Assembly: GCA_963921355.3 (NCBI GenBank) | Contig: OZ001190.1 | Span: 2,666,001 to 2,730,000, forward strand | Length of the DNA: 64,000 bases | Direction of reading: 5' to 3' | DNA from: CAWUEZ02 sp963921355 | GTDB taxonomy: Bacteria; Pseudomonadota; Alphaproteobacteria; Thalassobaculales; Thalassobaculaceae | Shown here: positions 50,606 through 60,146 of the stretch, in pieces | Layout of the letters: each line of letters starts with the position of its first letter | Position numbering within the stretch: the first letter of the stretch is position 1 | Program-made: the position numbers and the translations under genes | The notes under the pieces: generated by a model | The model's database searches: none | Told to the model about the DNA's origin: nothing | The model's input: only the letters and a program-made list of their open reading frames with translations

Positions 50606-51484
50606 ATGACCGAAACCTGTCTCGCCCCCGATCCCGATCCGAAGCCGCCGCGGGTCGCGCCGCCAGCCGGCGCGTGCGACTGCCACGCCCATGTCTACCC
50701 GGGACATGCGGTCCACCCCTTCGCTGCGGACCGGTCCTACACCCCGCCGCCGGCACCGCTGGAGGCCTACCAGCGGATGCACGCGACCCTCGGTCTTGAG
50801 CGGGCGGTCATCGTCCAGCCCTCGGTGCACGGGACCGACAACACGGTCACCCTGGAAGGCATCGCCGGCTACGGGGCCGGCGCGCGCGGGGTTGCCGTGG
50901 TCGACCCGGAGGTTGATGACGCCGAACTGCGGCGGCTCGACGCCGGCGGCATCCGCGGCGTGCGCTTCAACATCCTGTTCCGCGGCGGCACCGACTTGGC
51001 GGCCCTGGCGCCGCTCGCCAAGCGGATCGCCGCGTTGGGCTGGCACATTCAACTGCTGATCGACGTGTCGCGCGACCTGGTCGACATCGTTCCGATCCTG
51101 CGCGATCTGCCGGTGCCGGTGGTGTTCGACCACATGGGCCATATGGACGTCGCCGGAGGCCTGAACGACCCGGGGTTCGTCGCCCTGCAGCGGTTGCTCG
51201 CCGGCGACCGGTTCTGGGTCAAGCTGTCGGGCAACTATCGGATCTCGCGCCAGCGGCCGCATTTCGAGGAGGTTGTCCCCTTCGCCCAGGCGCTGATCGC
51301 CGCCAACCCGGCGCAGTCGGTCTGGGGCACCGACTGGCCGCATCCGGCGCTAACCGAGTTCATGCCGAGTGACGGCGACCTGCTGGACGCGCTCGACGCC
51401 TACGCGCCGGATGCGGCGGAAAGGGCGGCGATCCTCGTGGACAACCCGGCGCGGCTTTACGGCTTTCCTGCAGTCGCTTCTTAG
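50606..51484 (+). CDS. amidohydrolase-2 family hydrolase (PDC lactonase/galactarolactone-type)
   Basis: 292 aa TIM barrel. CDCHAHVYPG provides the first metal/substrate His pair, VVFDHMGHMD the strand-5/6 His, and WGTDWPHP the late Asp. It resembles 2-pyrone-4,6-dicarboxylate lactonase and sugar-lactone isomerases. It follows the SDR by 29 nt and is likely in the same operon, which favours a sugar-acid lactone. Confidence 0.75.
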   Translation: MTETCLAPDPDPKPPRVAPPAGACDCHAHVYPGHAVHPFAADRSYTPPPAPLEAYQRMHATLGLERAVIVQPSVHGTDNTVTLEGIAGYGAGARGVAVVDPEVDDAELRRLDAGGIRGVRFNILFRGGTDLAALAPLAKRIAALGWHIQLLIDVSRDLVDIVPILRDLPVPVVFDHMGHMDVAGGLNDPGFVALQRLLAGDRFWVKLSGNYRISRQRPHFEEVVPFAQALIAANPAQSVWGTDWPHPALTEFMPSDGDLLDALDAYAPDAAERAAILVDNPARLYGFPAVAS

Positions 51485-52257
51485 GAGGCGTGACGGACGC
51501 CGTTGCGCTGCTGATTCCGGGTCAGAGCAGCCGCGCCGAGGGTGCTGAACAGGGTCCGGCTCACCGGATCGTCGGCCGCCTCGTACTCGGCATGCCACTG
51601 GACGCCGACGGCGAAAGCCGACGCGCCGGCGACAGAAATCGCCTCGATGGTGTCGTCGGCCGCCCAGCCTTCCACCACCACCCGTTCGCCGGGGTCGAGC
51701 ACCGCCTGGCCGTGCAGCGAGTTGGTCTGGATGGCGTCGGTGCCGAGCATTTCCGCCAGCACACCGCCGGGGCGCAGGCGGACCTGCTCGCGCAGTTCGA
51801 AAATGATCTCCGGGTCTCGGCAACCCTTCGGCATCCGGTGCCGGTGCTTGCCGGGTTCCTCGCCGATCTCGGGGTGCAGGGTGCCGCCGAGCGCCACGTT
51901 CATTTCCTGGATACCCTTGCACAGTCCCAGAATCGGGACGCCGGTGTCGATGCAGGCCTGGACCAGCGGCAGGGCAACCGCATCGCGGCCCTCGTCGACA
52001 TCCCCGTGGCGTTCGGTCCGTTCCTCGCCGTAGTGGCGCGGATGCACGTTGGCCCGCCCGCCGGTCAGCACGACCCCGTCCAGGGACGCGACCAGATGGC
52101 CAACATCCACGAACTCGGGCAGGCCGGGGATCAGCAGTGGCGTGCAGCCCGCGACCTCGGCGACCGCCTCGATGTTGCGGTGGCCGGCCATCTGGCAGTC
52201 GATCAGCTGTTCAGCCTTGTAGTAGCTGCACAGAATGCCGATCACGGGTTTCGCCAT
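51481..52257 (-). CDS. class I glutamine amidotransferase-like hydrolase, PuuD type
   Basis: 258 aa. Nucleophile Cys in LGLCKGIQEMNVALGG, the His-Glu pair in QWHAEYE, and TNSLHGQAV are the gamma-glutamyl-GABA hydrolase (peptidase C26) positions. Start at ATG 52257 just before PVIGILC. Convergent with the amidohydrolase gene, overlapping by 4 nt. Confidence 0.85.
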   Translation of the reverse strand: MAKPVIGILCSYYKAEQLIDCQMAGHRNIEAVAEVAGCTPLLIPGLPEFVDVGHLVASLDGVVLTGGRANVHPRHYGEERTERHGDVDEGRDAVALPLVQACIDTGVPILGLCKGIQEMNVALGGTLHPEIGEEPGKHRHRMPKGCRDPEIIFELREQVRLRPGGVLAEMLGTDAIQTNSLHGQAVLDPGERVVVEGWAADDTIEAISVAGASAFAVGVQWHAEYEAADDPVSRTLFSTLGAAALTRNQQRNGVRHAS

Positions 52258-52389
52258 TGCGGTCCCTGGGGTTTGAGGCGCGGTTAGTGAATCGAGAGAA
52301 GATGCACTGGCGGGTTCAAACAAAAGGTTAACGACATAACTGTTCGCTCCGCGACGCTACGTCAATACGCCGATCGGCGACGGCGGCCC

Positions 52390-53118
52390 TCAACGCGTCG
52401 AAATCCGGTTGCGGCCGATCACCGGATACTGTTCCAGCTCATAGACTTGGCCGGTCGCCGGCGCGCTGCTGTCGGACAGCCAGAACAGCACGTGGGCCGC
52501 CACTTCCTGGGGCTCCAGGATCCGTCCGCGCGGGGCGAAGACCTCGGGAACGCGCTCGATCCAGTCTTCCGGCTGGCCCTCGTCGCGCTGCAGGGTCCGC
52601 TCCTTTTCGGTCAGGGTCCAGCCGACATTGACCTGGTTGATGCGGACCCGGCGCCCGCCGAGCGCGTCGCCGAGATTGCGGGTGGTGGTCATCAGCGCGC
52701 CCTTGCTGGAGGAATAGGTCAGCAGGTTGGGCGCCCCGCAATAGGCGTTGATCGAACCGATATTGACGATGGTACCGCCGGCCGCGCTGTGCTCCAGATG
52801 CGGCAGGGCCGCCTGGATCAGCAGCAGGGGGGCCCGCAGGTTGACCGCCAGGGCGCGGTCGATGGTTTCGATGGTGAGGTCGTCGATCGTCGAGCGGTCC
52901 AGGACCGCGGCATTGTTGACCAGCCCGTCCAACTGCCCGAAGGCCCCGAGGCAGGCATCGACCAGGATCTGCGGGGCCGAAGGGTCGGCGAGATCGGCCA
53001 CGCATCCGGCCGCCCGGTCGCCAAGCCGTTTCACGGCGGCGTCGGTGGCCTCGGCATTGCGGCCGTGCACCATGACCCGCGCGCCCTTGGCGGCGCAGTG
53101 CTCGGCGATGGCGAAGCC
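52390..53118 (-). pseudogene. SDR oxidoreductase lacking its N-terminus
   Basis: Clear SDR body: NNAAVLD, NIGSINA, TYSSSKGA and the C-terminal GWTLTEKE. The first strand and TGxxxGIG coenzyme loop are missing: recognisable sequence begins at FAIAEHCAAKGARV, which normally follows GIG. Upstream of that the frame runs into antisense of the CoxD-like gene. It joins head to head with that gene at about 53,110, where GGCGAAGCC is shared by both reading frames. Confidence 0.7.
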
Positions 53119-53869
53119 GTTGCTGCTGGAGGGCGTACCGGGGGTCGGCAAAACCGAAGCGGCCAAGGCCATCGGCGCCGTCCTGTCGCGGCAGGTCATT
53201 CGCCTGCAGTGCTATGAGGGGATCGACGCCGCCGCCGCCCTCTACGAATGGAACTATCCGCGCCAGATGCTGGCGATCCGCCAGGCCGGCGACAGCCACG
53301 TGAACCTGTATGCCGACGAGTACCTGTTGGAGCGCCCGTTGCTGGCGGCGCTGCGGAACGCCGACAGCGCGCTGCTGCTGATCGACGAGATCGACCGGTC
53401 CGACCAGGAGTTCGAGGCGTTTCTGCTGGAGTTCCTGTCCGACTTCGCGATCTCGATCCCGGAAACCGGCACGGTCCGGGCCGGCCGGCGCCCGATCGTG
53501 GTCCTGACATCGAACCGGACCCGCGAACTGCACGAGGCGTTGCGGCGGCGCTGCGTCTACCACTGGATCGACTATCCCGGGCCGGCCCTGGAAGCCGAGA
53601 TCGTCATGGCGCGGGCCAGCAGCGTCGCCCGGGCGACCGCCGACGCGGTGGTGGCGGCGGTCGGACGTCTGCGGGCCGAGCCGCTCACCAAGCCGCCCGG
53701 GGTGGCGGAGACGGTCGAATGGGCGGAGGCGGCGACCCTGCTGCATTCCCAGGGCGGCACATGGCCCGATGCGTTCCGCAGGGCGATCGGCGTAGCCCTC
53801 AAGGATCAGGACGATCTGACCTACATGGCGCCGCGGCTCGATATGGTGATCCCGGGGGAGGCCGCATGA
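53108..53869 (+). CDS. CoxD-like AAA+ (MoxR) ATPase, probably 5'-truncated
   Basis: 253 aa. Walker A EGVPGVGKT, the characteristic IRLQCYEGID and ALYEWNYPRQ, Walker B ALLLIDEIDRSD and a sensor VLTSNR. Such ATPases insert sulfur/copper or assemble the cofactor of CO dehydrogenase-type molybdenum enzymes. Usual length is about 290-300; the ~40 residues before PLLLEG are missing at the head-to-head joint. An ATG at 53108 may by chance permit translation. Confidence 0.75.
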   Translation: MAKPLLLEGVPGVGKTEAAKAIGAVLSRQVIRLQCYEGIDAAAALYEWNYPRQMLAIRQAGDSHVNLYADEYLLERPLLAALRNADSALLLIDEIDRSDQEFEAFLLEFLSDFAISIPETGTVRAGRRPIVVLTSNRTRELHEALRRRCVYHWIDYPGPALEAEIVMARASSVARATADAVVAAVGRLRAEPLTKPPGVAETVEWAEAATLLHSQGGTWPDAFRRAIGVALKDQDDLTYMAPRLDMVIPGEAA

Positions 53870-54966
53870 CGCTTCCCCAGGCCGTCAGACCGCTGGTCGA
53901 GTTCCCCGCCGTGCTGCGCGGCCACGGCTTCGCGGTGGCGCCGGACCAGATCATGGGCTTTGTCGAGGCGGTGGGCCTGCTGGGTCCCCGTGACATGGCG
54001 GACATTCGCCGTGCGGCGATCGCCATGCTGGCGATCCCCCACGATCGCGAGGCCGAATTCGACGCGCTGTTCCGGGCGTTCTTTCTCGGGCAGACGATTG
54101 CGGCACCGGTACCGGTGCCGGACGACGACACGGTGGAGGCCTACGAGCCCGACGGAGGGTCCTCGGAGGTGGAGGAGGGCGAGGAGGTTTCCGAGACCGG
54201 ACGGGAGGCGACGACCGCCGAACGTCTGTCGGCCCGCACGCTTGCCGCGGGCGGTGACGATGAAGCCCTGGCCCGGTTTGCGCGGCTGGCTCCGCGCCGG
54301 TTGTCGCGGCGGCGCAGCTATCGCCAGGCGCCGGTGCGTCGACGCGGCACCCTGGATCTGCGCCGCACGCTCCGCGACGCCGCTCGCCGCGACGGGGAGG
54401 CCGTCGACCTGCGGCACCGCCGTCGCAAGTCCCGGCAGCGCCGCTACGTTCTGCTGATCGACGTTTCGGGATCGATGAAGGAACGCACCGAGGACCGGTT
54501 GCGGTTCGCCCATGCGCTGGTCCAGGCGGCGGACTACGTCGAGGTGTTCACGTTGGGGACCCGCCTGACCCGGGTCACCCGGGAGCTCAGGGTCCGCGAT
54601 CCGGCGCAGGCGCTCGAACGGGTCGGCCGGCTTGTCGCCGACTTCGACGGCGGCACACGGATCGGCGAAGCGCTGCAGGCCTTTCTCGCGATCCCGCGCT
54701 ATGTCGGTTTCGCGCGCGGCGCGGTCGTGCTGGTGCTGTCCGACGGTCTGGAACGGGGCGATCCCGCGGCCATGATCGACGGGACCCGACGCCTCTCGCG
54801 CATGGCCTGGCGGCTGGAATGGCTCAGCCCCCTGGCGGGTGATCCCGGCTACCGGCCAGAGACCTCGGCGCTCACCTCGGTGCTTGGATCGCTGGACGGG
54901 TTTGGCGACGGATCCGGGCTGGCGGCGATCTGCGACCACTTGCTGGCTATGGGGCGGACCGGATGA
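53866..54966 (+). CDS. CoxE-like von Willebrand A protein
   Basis: 366 aa. MIDAS motif DVSGSMKERTE, later DGGTRIGEAL and VLSDGLERGD complete the metal site. An acidic low-complexity stretch (EVEEGEEVSE) and an Arg-rich linker precede the VWA domain, as in CoxE. ATGA overlap with CoxD shows an operon. Partner of CoxD in maturation of molybdenum hydroxylases; the xanthine dehydrogenase at 62,038 is a possible client. Confidence 0.82.
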   Translation: MTLPQAVRPLVEFPAVLRGHGFAVAPDQIMGFVEAVGLLGPRDMADIRRAAIAMLAIPHDREAEFDALFRAFFLGQTIAAPVPVPDDDTVEAYEPDGGSSEVEEGEEVSETGREATTAERLSARTLAAGGDDEALARFARLAPRRLSRRRSYRQAPVRRRGTLDLRRTLRDAARRDGEAVDLRHRRRKSRQRRYVLLIDVSGSMKERTEDRLRFAHALVQAADYVEVFTLGTRLTRVTRELRVRDPAQALERVGRLVADFDGGTRIGEALQAFLAIPRYVGFARGAVVLVLSDGLERGDPAAMIDGTRRLSRMAWRLEWLSPLAGDPGYRPETSALTSVLGSLDGFGDGSGLAAICDHLLAMGRTG

Positions 54967-55856
54967 TCGACGCCCATCACCATATCTGGCTGCGCCGGGA
55001 CCTGCCCTGGCTGCAGGGCCCCGAACAGCCGCGGATCTTCGGGTCTTACGCATCGATCATGCGGGACTATGAGATCGATGAGTTCCTGTCCGATATCCAG
55101 GGCACGGGCGTCCACCAATCGGTCTACGTCCAGGCCAACTGGCCAACGGACAGGTTCGAGGACGAGGTCGCCTGGGTGCAGTCGGTCGCGGACCGATCCG
55201 GTTGGCCGCACGCCATCGTCGGATACGCCGACTTTACCGTCCCGGACGTCCGGCTCCAGCTCGACCGACTGGCCGGCCATCCGCTGATGCGCGGCGTGCG
55301 CCAGCAGTTCCATTGGCACGAGAACCCGCTGTACCGGTTCGCCGCCCGGCCCGACCTCGCCGCCGATCCGACCGTGCGGGACAACATCCGTCATCTCGCC
55401 GCCTATGACTGGGTGTTTGAGCTTCAGGTGTTCGCGCCGCAGATGGCCGGGGCCGCGGATCTCGCCGATGCCTGCCCAGAGGTGACCTTCGTGCTCCAGC
55501 ATGCGGGCATGCTGGAGGACACCTCCGAGGAGGGGCTTGCCGCCTGGCGGGCGGGCATGCGCCGGCTGGCAGGCTGTCCCAACGTGACCAGCAAACTGTC
55601 GGGCTTCGGGACCTTCATTCACCGCAACGATCCGGCTCATATCGGCGACCTGATCGAAGAGACAGTGGCCATCTTCGGTGCCGAGCGCTGCCTGTTCGGC
55701 TCGAATTTCCCGATCGAGAAAATCTGGACGTCCTACGCCGAACTGTTCGCGGCCTTTCAGACCGGCGCGGCCACGCTGAGCGCATCGGATCGCGCCTCGA
55801 TCTTCGAAGACACCGCCCGCCGCGTTTACCGGATTGAGCAAAGAATCGACCAATGA
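54963..55856 (+). CDS. amidohydrolase-2 family, sugar-lactonase-like
   Basis: 297 aa. IDAHHHIWLR supplies the HxH-type start, VLQHAGM the central His, and LFGSNFPIEK the late acidic-site strand (Asn replaces the usual Asp of GSDWP). It resembles L-fucono/L-rhamnono-lactonases. ATGA overlap with the CoxE-like gene. Confidence 0.75.
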   Translation: MIDAHHHIWLRRDLPWLQGPEQPRIFGSYASIMRDYEIDEFLSDIQGTGVHQSVYVQANWPTDRFEDEVAWVQSVADRSGWPHAIVGYADFTVPDVRLQLDRLAGHPLMRGVRQQFHWHENPLYRFAARPDLAADPTVRDNIRHLAAYDWVFELQVFAPQMAGAADLADACPEVTFVLQHAGMLEDTSEEGLAAWRAGMRRLAGCPNVTSKLSGFGTFIHRNDPAHIGDLIEETVAIFGAERCLFGSNFPIEKIWTSYAELFAAFQTGAATLSASDRASIFEDTARRVYRIEQRIDQ

Positions 55857-55902
55857 ATCGATCAATGACAGGGGGTCCCGCCCCGGAACAGGGAGAGCAA
55901 AC

Positions 55903-56751
55903 ATGGCATTGACCATTCACATTCTCGACTACGGCGATATCGAGCTGGAGACGAGCTTCCTGGTGCTTGGCCACGAGTGCGGCCGGCCGCGGCGCGTTCC
56001 CGTCTACGGGTTCCTGATCACCGGTGGTCAGTATCCGGTCCTCGTCGACACCGGCTACCGCGACAACGCGATCATGGAATCGCTCGGCATGCGGGGGCTG
56101 CAGTACCACGACAACATGATCGAGAATCAGCTGGCCAAGCACGGGCTGAAGCCGGGTGATATCCGCTACATCCTGCACACTCACCTGCACATCGATCATG
56201 CCGGTAAGGACGACAAGTTCCCGATGAACACCACGGTCGTCATCAACCGGCGGGAAATGGAGTTCTCGGTCTCCGGGATCATGTATCCCCAGTACCCCAA
56301 GCCCGACATCATGCACCTGGTCGAACGGATCTACGAACCGGAGGCGATGCGGTTCCTGGACTTGGAGATCACCAGGGCCGAGGAGATCATTCCCGGGGTG
56401 TGGTGTGAGCCCGCCGGGGCCCATACAGAGGGATCGATGAATGTCATCGTCGAAACCGCCGAGGGGCTCGCCTGCATCTGCGGCGACGTGATCTACGACT
56501 TCAACGAACAGATCGTGAACCAGGTCTACACCAACAACTGGATGGAGCCGCGGGTGACCGGCAACCATTCCGGCTCCAAGCGCGGCGAGAAGGGCGCGAT
56601 CAAGAAACTGCTGAACAACTTCACCTTTCTGTTGCCGATCCATGACCGTCCGGTCCGGATCGAGCATGCCCACGTTGTCGGGCGGCTCGGCATGACGGTG
56701 CCCGGCCCGATGACCGAGACCCTGCCGGCGCGCAACTGGTTCCCGGTCTGA
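55903..56751 (+). CDS. metallo-beta-lactamase-fold hydrolase, AHL-lactonase-like
   Basis: 282 aa. HTHLHIDHAGK is the HxHxDH metal motif; GAHTEGS and CGDVIYD give further ligands, LPIHDRP the last His. Resembles N-acyl-homoserine lactonase family proteins, though many members act on other lactones. GGGAGA is 8 nt before ATG 55903. Confidence 0.82.
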   Translation: MALTIHILDYGDIELETSFLVLGHECGRPRRVPVYGFLITGGQYPVLVDTGYRDNAIMESLGMRGLQYHDNMIENQLAKHGLKPGDIRYILHTHLHIDHAGKDDKFPMNTTVVINRREMEFSVSGIMYPQYPKPDIMHLVERIYEPEAMRFLDLEITRAEEIIPGVWCEPAGAHTEGSMNVIVETAEGLACICGDVIYDFNEQIVNQVYTNNWMEPRVTGNHSGSKRGEKGAIKKLLNNFTFLLPIHDRPVRIEHAHVVGRLGMTVPGPMTETLPARNWFPV

Positions 56752-56779
56752 GGCAGCCACGTCCGAAAAGGGGGCCGTC

Positions 56780-58396
56780 ATGTCCCATGCCGTCGTCGAC
56801 TCGCGGTTCTCCGACCTGATCGATCCGTTTGCCCCGGTCGACCGTCTGGGAACCGGTTTCGTGTTCACCGAGGGGCCGATCTGGCACCCGACGGAACGCC
56901 ATCTGCTGTTTTCCGACATGCCGGGCGATGTGCGCCGGCGCTGGACGCCGGACGGCCAGGTCCGGGAGGTGCTTCGGCCCTCCAACAAGGGCAACGGCAT
57001 GACCTACGACACCGACCTCAACCTCTTGGTCTGCGAGCATGCGACCTCCTCGGTTGCGCGGTTCCGCCGGGACGGGACGCGGGAGGTCCTGTGCTCGCAT
57101 TTCGAAGGCAAGGAGCTGAATTCCCCGAATGATATCTGCGTGCACTCCAGCGGGCGGATCTACTTCACCGATCCGACCTACGGCCGACGCGAGCACTTCG
57201 GCGTGCCGCGGCCGCTGCAGCAGGGGTTCCAGGGCGTCTACATGCTGGAGGCGGATCACCGCCCCGGCGACGAGCCGACGCTGGTATCCGACCGTTACAT
57301 GTTACGCCAGCCGAACGGCCTCTGCTTCAGTCCGTGCGAGCGCTGGATGTGGGTCAACGACACCGAACAGGCCAACATCCGCATGTTCGACGTCGCCGCC
57401 GACGGCACGCTGAGCAATCCCCGGGTCTTTGCGTCGGGCATTCAGGAGTCGCTCCGGCCGGGGGTGCCCGACGGCATGAAGGCGGACGTGCACGGCAACG
57501 TCTACGTAACGGCCCCGGGCGGGATCTGGGTTTATTCGTTCGACGGCATCAAGCTCGGCGAGATCGAGATCCCTGAAATGGCGGCCAACCTGCATTGGGG
57601 CACCGACGATTGGCAGACCCTGTTCGTCTGCGCCTGCACCTTGCTGTATTCGGTGCGCCTGCGCAAGCGCGGGCGCGTCGAGCCGTTCATGAAGGCCACA
57701 CCGAGTGCCACACCGGTGTCGGCGGTCGGGGACCCGACGCCGCCAGCCTCTGAACGGCAGCCGGTCACGGCTTCATCCGCCGGACGTGGTCCGTTGGCTA
57801 TTGAACCGGGCCGCACCGTCCTGATCCTTCAGGACCTGCAGAACGATGTCATCATCGACGGCGGCGCCTTTGCCGCGAGCGGCGCCCCGGACCATGCCCG
57901 GGCCCAGAACGTTGTGGCCAACGCCCGGGCCCTGGCCGATGCCTGCCGTCGGGTGGGAATCCCGGTGATCCACGTCTGGATGGTGTGCGAGCCGGGCCAT
58001 CCACGCCTCGCCCAGCACGCGCCACTGTTCCAGGGCCTGAAAGGCGAGGACGCCCTCGTGCGCGGCACCTGGGGGGTGCAGCCCGCACCCGGCTTGGAGC
58101 CGCAACAGGGCGATCTGGTGGTCGAGAAGATGTCGATGAGCGCCTGGGAGACCAGCCGTCTCGAGAGCTATCTCCACCACGGCGGCGCCGACACGATCAT
58201 CAATTGCGGCGCCTGGACCAACATGTCGGTCGAGCACACGGCCCGCACCGGCGCCGACAAGGGCTTCCGGATCATCGTGCCCGAGGACGCCTGCTCGACC
58301 ATGAACGCCGACTGGCACCGGGCGTCGATCCAGTACGCCATGGGCAATGTGGCGACGATCACGTCGGTGCGGGAGGTGCGGGCGTCGCTGGGGTGA
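56780..58396 (+). CDS. SMP-30 lactonase fused to isochorismatase-type hydrolase
   Basis: 538 aa. Residues 1-305 form an SMP-30/gluconolactonase propeller (TEGPIWHPTERHLLFSDMP, NSPNDICVHSSGRIYFTDP, QPNGLCFSP). A Pro/Ser/Ala linker spans about 306-340, then a cysteine hydrolase/isochorismatase fold (LILQDLQNDVI with catalytic Asp, SMSAWETSRL, and GAWTNMSVEHTAR where the nucleophile Cys would be expected around NCGAWTN). AAGGGGG precedes the ATG. Two-step hydrolysis of one substrate is plausible. Confidence 0.8.
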   Translation: MSHAVVDSRFSDLIDPFAPVDRLGTGFVFTEGPIWHPTERHLLFSDMPGDVRRRWTPDGQVREVLRPSNKGNGMTYDTDLNLLVCEHATSSVARFRRDGTREVLCSHFEGKELNSPNDICVHSSGRIYFTDPTYGRREHFGVPRPLQQGFQGVYMLEADHRPGDEPTLVSDRYMLRQPNGLCFSPCERWMWVNDTEQANIRMFDVAADGTLSNPRVFASGIQESLRPGVPDGMKADVHGNVYVTAPGGIWVYSFDGIKLGEIEIPEMAANLHWGTDDWQTLFVCACTLLYSVRLRKRGRVEPFMKATPSATPVSAVGDPTPPASERQPVTASSAGRGPLAIEPGRTVLILQDLQNDVIIDGGAFAASGAPDHARAQNVVANARALADACRRVGIPVIHVWMVCEPGHPRLAQHAPLFQGLKGEDALVRGTWGVQPAPGLEPQQGDLVVEKMSMSAWETSRLESYLHHGGADTIINCGAWTNMSVEHTARTGADKGFRIIVPEDACSTMNADWHRASIQYAMGNVATITSVREVRASLG

Positions 58397-58555
58397 CCGG
58401 GGCCTCCGTCGGCCCGAACCAGAGGCAAGGTGCTCCCACGGATCCTGTTTCGGATCCGGCATCGTATCTGCGCCAGGTCATGGAAACTTAATCTCCTGAG
58501 AGGACACTGCCGGAGACTGTCGCTATCCTTGTCCGCCAATCGAACCAGGTCCGCC

Positions 58556-59164
58556 ATGTTCGAGATCCTGATTGAGCGTGAGCTTCCCCGTCCGGTCGGA
58601 GATGATGATCCGATCGCGGAACTCTGGGATTTCTGGGATGCGGCGCGGGGCGATGCGCCGGCGATATGCCGCGACGAGTTCAACGCCTTCGACTTTCCGA
58701 AGCTCTTGGGGCGGATCAACCTGGTTGAAGTCGAACCGGGCCGGCCGACGCGTTTTCGGTTTCGTGTGTTCGGGTCGGAGATGGACGATCCCCTGCAGGG
58801 CGATATGACCATGCGAAGCGTCGCGGACATCAAGGAGCCCGCTTACGCGGATCTGGTTCAGCGCCACTATCTTCAGGCCTATCGTCTGCGTCGGCCGTTC
58901 TTCGCCGAAGTCAAAGCCAGGGTTGGTCAGGAAAGCCTGTTCCACTACTGCCGGCTTGCTCTTCCGATGGCTTCGGCGCCCGGCAGGTTCGATATCCTGC
59001 TGGTCGTCTCGCTGCGATACGCCGACGACAAGGTGGAGCATGTCGCCGGTCAGTTCCTCGATCTCTGCCAGACCAGCGTGCACCGGTATTCCGGTGCGAC
59101 ACCGGAGTCGGCCCATGAATGGAAGGCGGAGCAAGGACCGCAGAGCGGAGCCTGCGAGCCCTGA
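58556..59164 (+). CDS. PAS_5-type PAS-domain protein
   Basis: 202 aa. FWDAARGDAPAICRDEFNAF, LGRINLVEVE and RFRVFGSEM are typical of the PAS_5 family that is abundant in Rhodospirillales; no output domain. ATG 58556 starts the conserved part, with a weak ribosome binding site. Confidence 0.75.
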   Translation: MFEILIERELPRPVGDDDPIAELWDFWDAARGDAPAICRDEFNAFDFPKLLGRINLVEVEPGRPTRFRFRVFGSEMDDPLQGDMTMRSVADIKEPAYADLVQRHYLQAYRLRRPFFAEVKARVGQESLFHYCRLALPMASAPGRFDILLVVSLRYADDKVEHVAGQFLDLCQTSVHRYSGATPESAHEWKAEQGPQSGACEP

Positions 59165-59234
59165 GCGAAGGCTCTCCGTCCGGGGCTATGTCAGCCGGAT
59201 ATTGCCCGGTGTTCCTCGTTGATCGTCGGCCGGC

Positions 59235-60146
59235 TTAGACGAAGAAGCCGGTATCGAGCGCTGCCGCCACGCCGATGATCTGGACGGTTGCGGCACCGGC
59301 TGTGACGATCAGGTTTCCATCGACGCCGATCTCCTGGGTCACGGCAGCAGGGTCCGCTACGTCGATACGGTCACCCTCGAGCGCATTGAAGTCGGTGATG
59401 ACATCGTCACCCGCGCTGACGACGAATAGATCAGCCCCACCGCCGCCGATCATGGTGTCGGCGCCGAGATTGCCGATCAGGACGTCGGCGCCATCGTCGG
59501 CGTCGTCACCAATGCCGCCATTAACGGTATCGTCGCCGTCGTAGCCCCAGATCAGGTCGTCGCTGCCGCTGCCGCGGATCAGATCGGCGAAATCCTGACC
59601 GACGAAGACAGAGGAAAATCCTTGATCTCCGCCGATCCCGCCGGCGATGTCGCTTCCGACGTTGCCGGCCGTCGACGCGCCATCGGATCCGGTTCTGGAG
59701 AGGGCACTACCGGTGTCGGCGACCGACGAGCCGCCGGACCCTGAACCAGATGAAGCGCCGTCGCTGCTCCCCGAAGAGCCGGTGCCAGTGCTGGAATTGC
59801 CACTATCGGCGCCGCTCGAGTCATCTCCCCCGTTGCCGCCACCGGAGTTACCGCCACCGGAGTTACCGCCGCCCGAGTTACCGCCGCCCGAGTTACCGCC
59901 ACCGGAGTTACCGCCACCGGAGTTGCCGCCGCCCGACCCGCTGCCGACGTTGTCGTCGTTACCGTTGTTGTCGTCGTTGCCGTTGTTGCCGCCGTTACCC
60001 TGATTGCCACCGGCGTTGCTATTGCCGTTGCCGTTGCCGCCACCGTTCCCGTTCCCGCCGCCGTTGCCGTTTCTTGCGGCTGCTGCGACGGCGCTCGCGT
60101 TGTTGTTGGAACCTGATGAGGCGTTGTTATTGGCTGAAGAGTTCAT
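59235..60146 (-). CDS. RTX-type secreted protein with Gly-Asn-rich repeat region
   Basis: 303 aa, no classical signal peptide. Residues 1-70 are Asn/Gly-rich; about 70-110 are GGGNS repeats; then Ser/Gly-rich sequence. The C-terminal 110 residues hold calcium-binding GGxGxDxLx-like turns (GSGSDDLIWGYDGDDTVNGG, GNLGADTMIGGGGADLF) and an end typical of type I secretion signals (DTGFFV). GGGAGA before the ATG. Probably exported by type I secretion. Confidence 0.8.
   Translation of the reverse strand: MNSSANNNASSGSNNNASAVAAAARNGNGGGNGNGGGNGNGNSNAGGNQGNGGNNGNDDNNGNDDNVGSGSGGGNSGGGNSGGGNSGGGNSGGGNSGGGNSGGGNGGDDSSGADSGNSSTGTGSSGSSDGASSGSGSGGSSVADTGSALSRTGSDGASTAGNVGSDIAGGIGGDQGFSSVFVGQDFADLIRGSGSDDLIWGYDGDDTVNGGIGDDADDGADVLIGNLGADTMIGGGGADLFVVSAGDDVITDFNALEGDRIDVADPAAVTQEIGVDGNLIVTAGAATVQIIGVAAALDTGFFV
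59831..59932. repeat. 15-bp tandem repeats inside the RTX gene
   Basis: Seven copies of GGAGTTACCGCCACC or GGAGTTACCGCCGCC-like units (minus strand encodes GGGNS). Slippage could change the repeat number. Confidence 0.85.
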
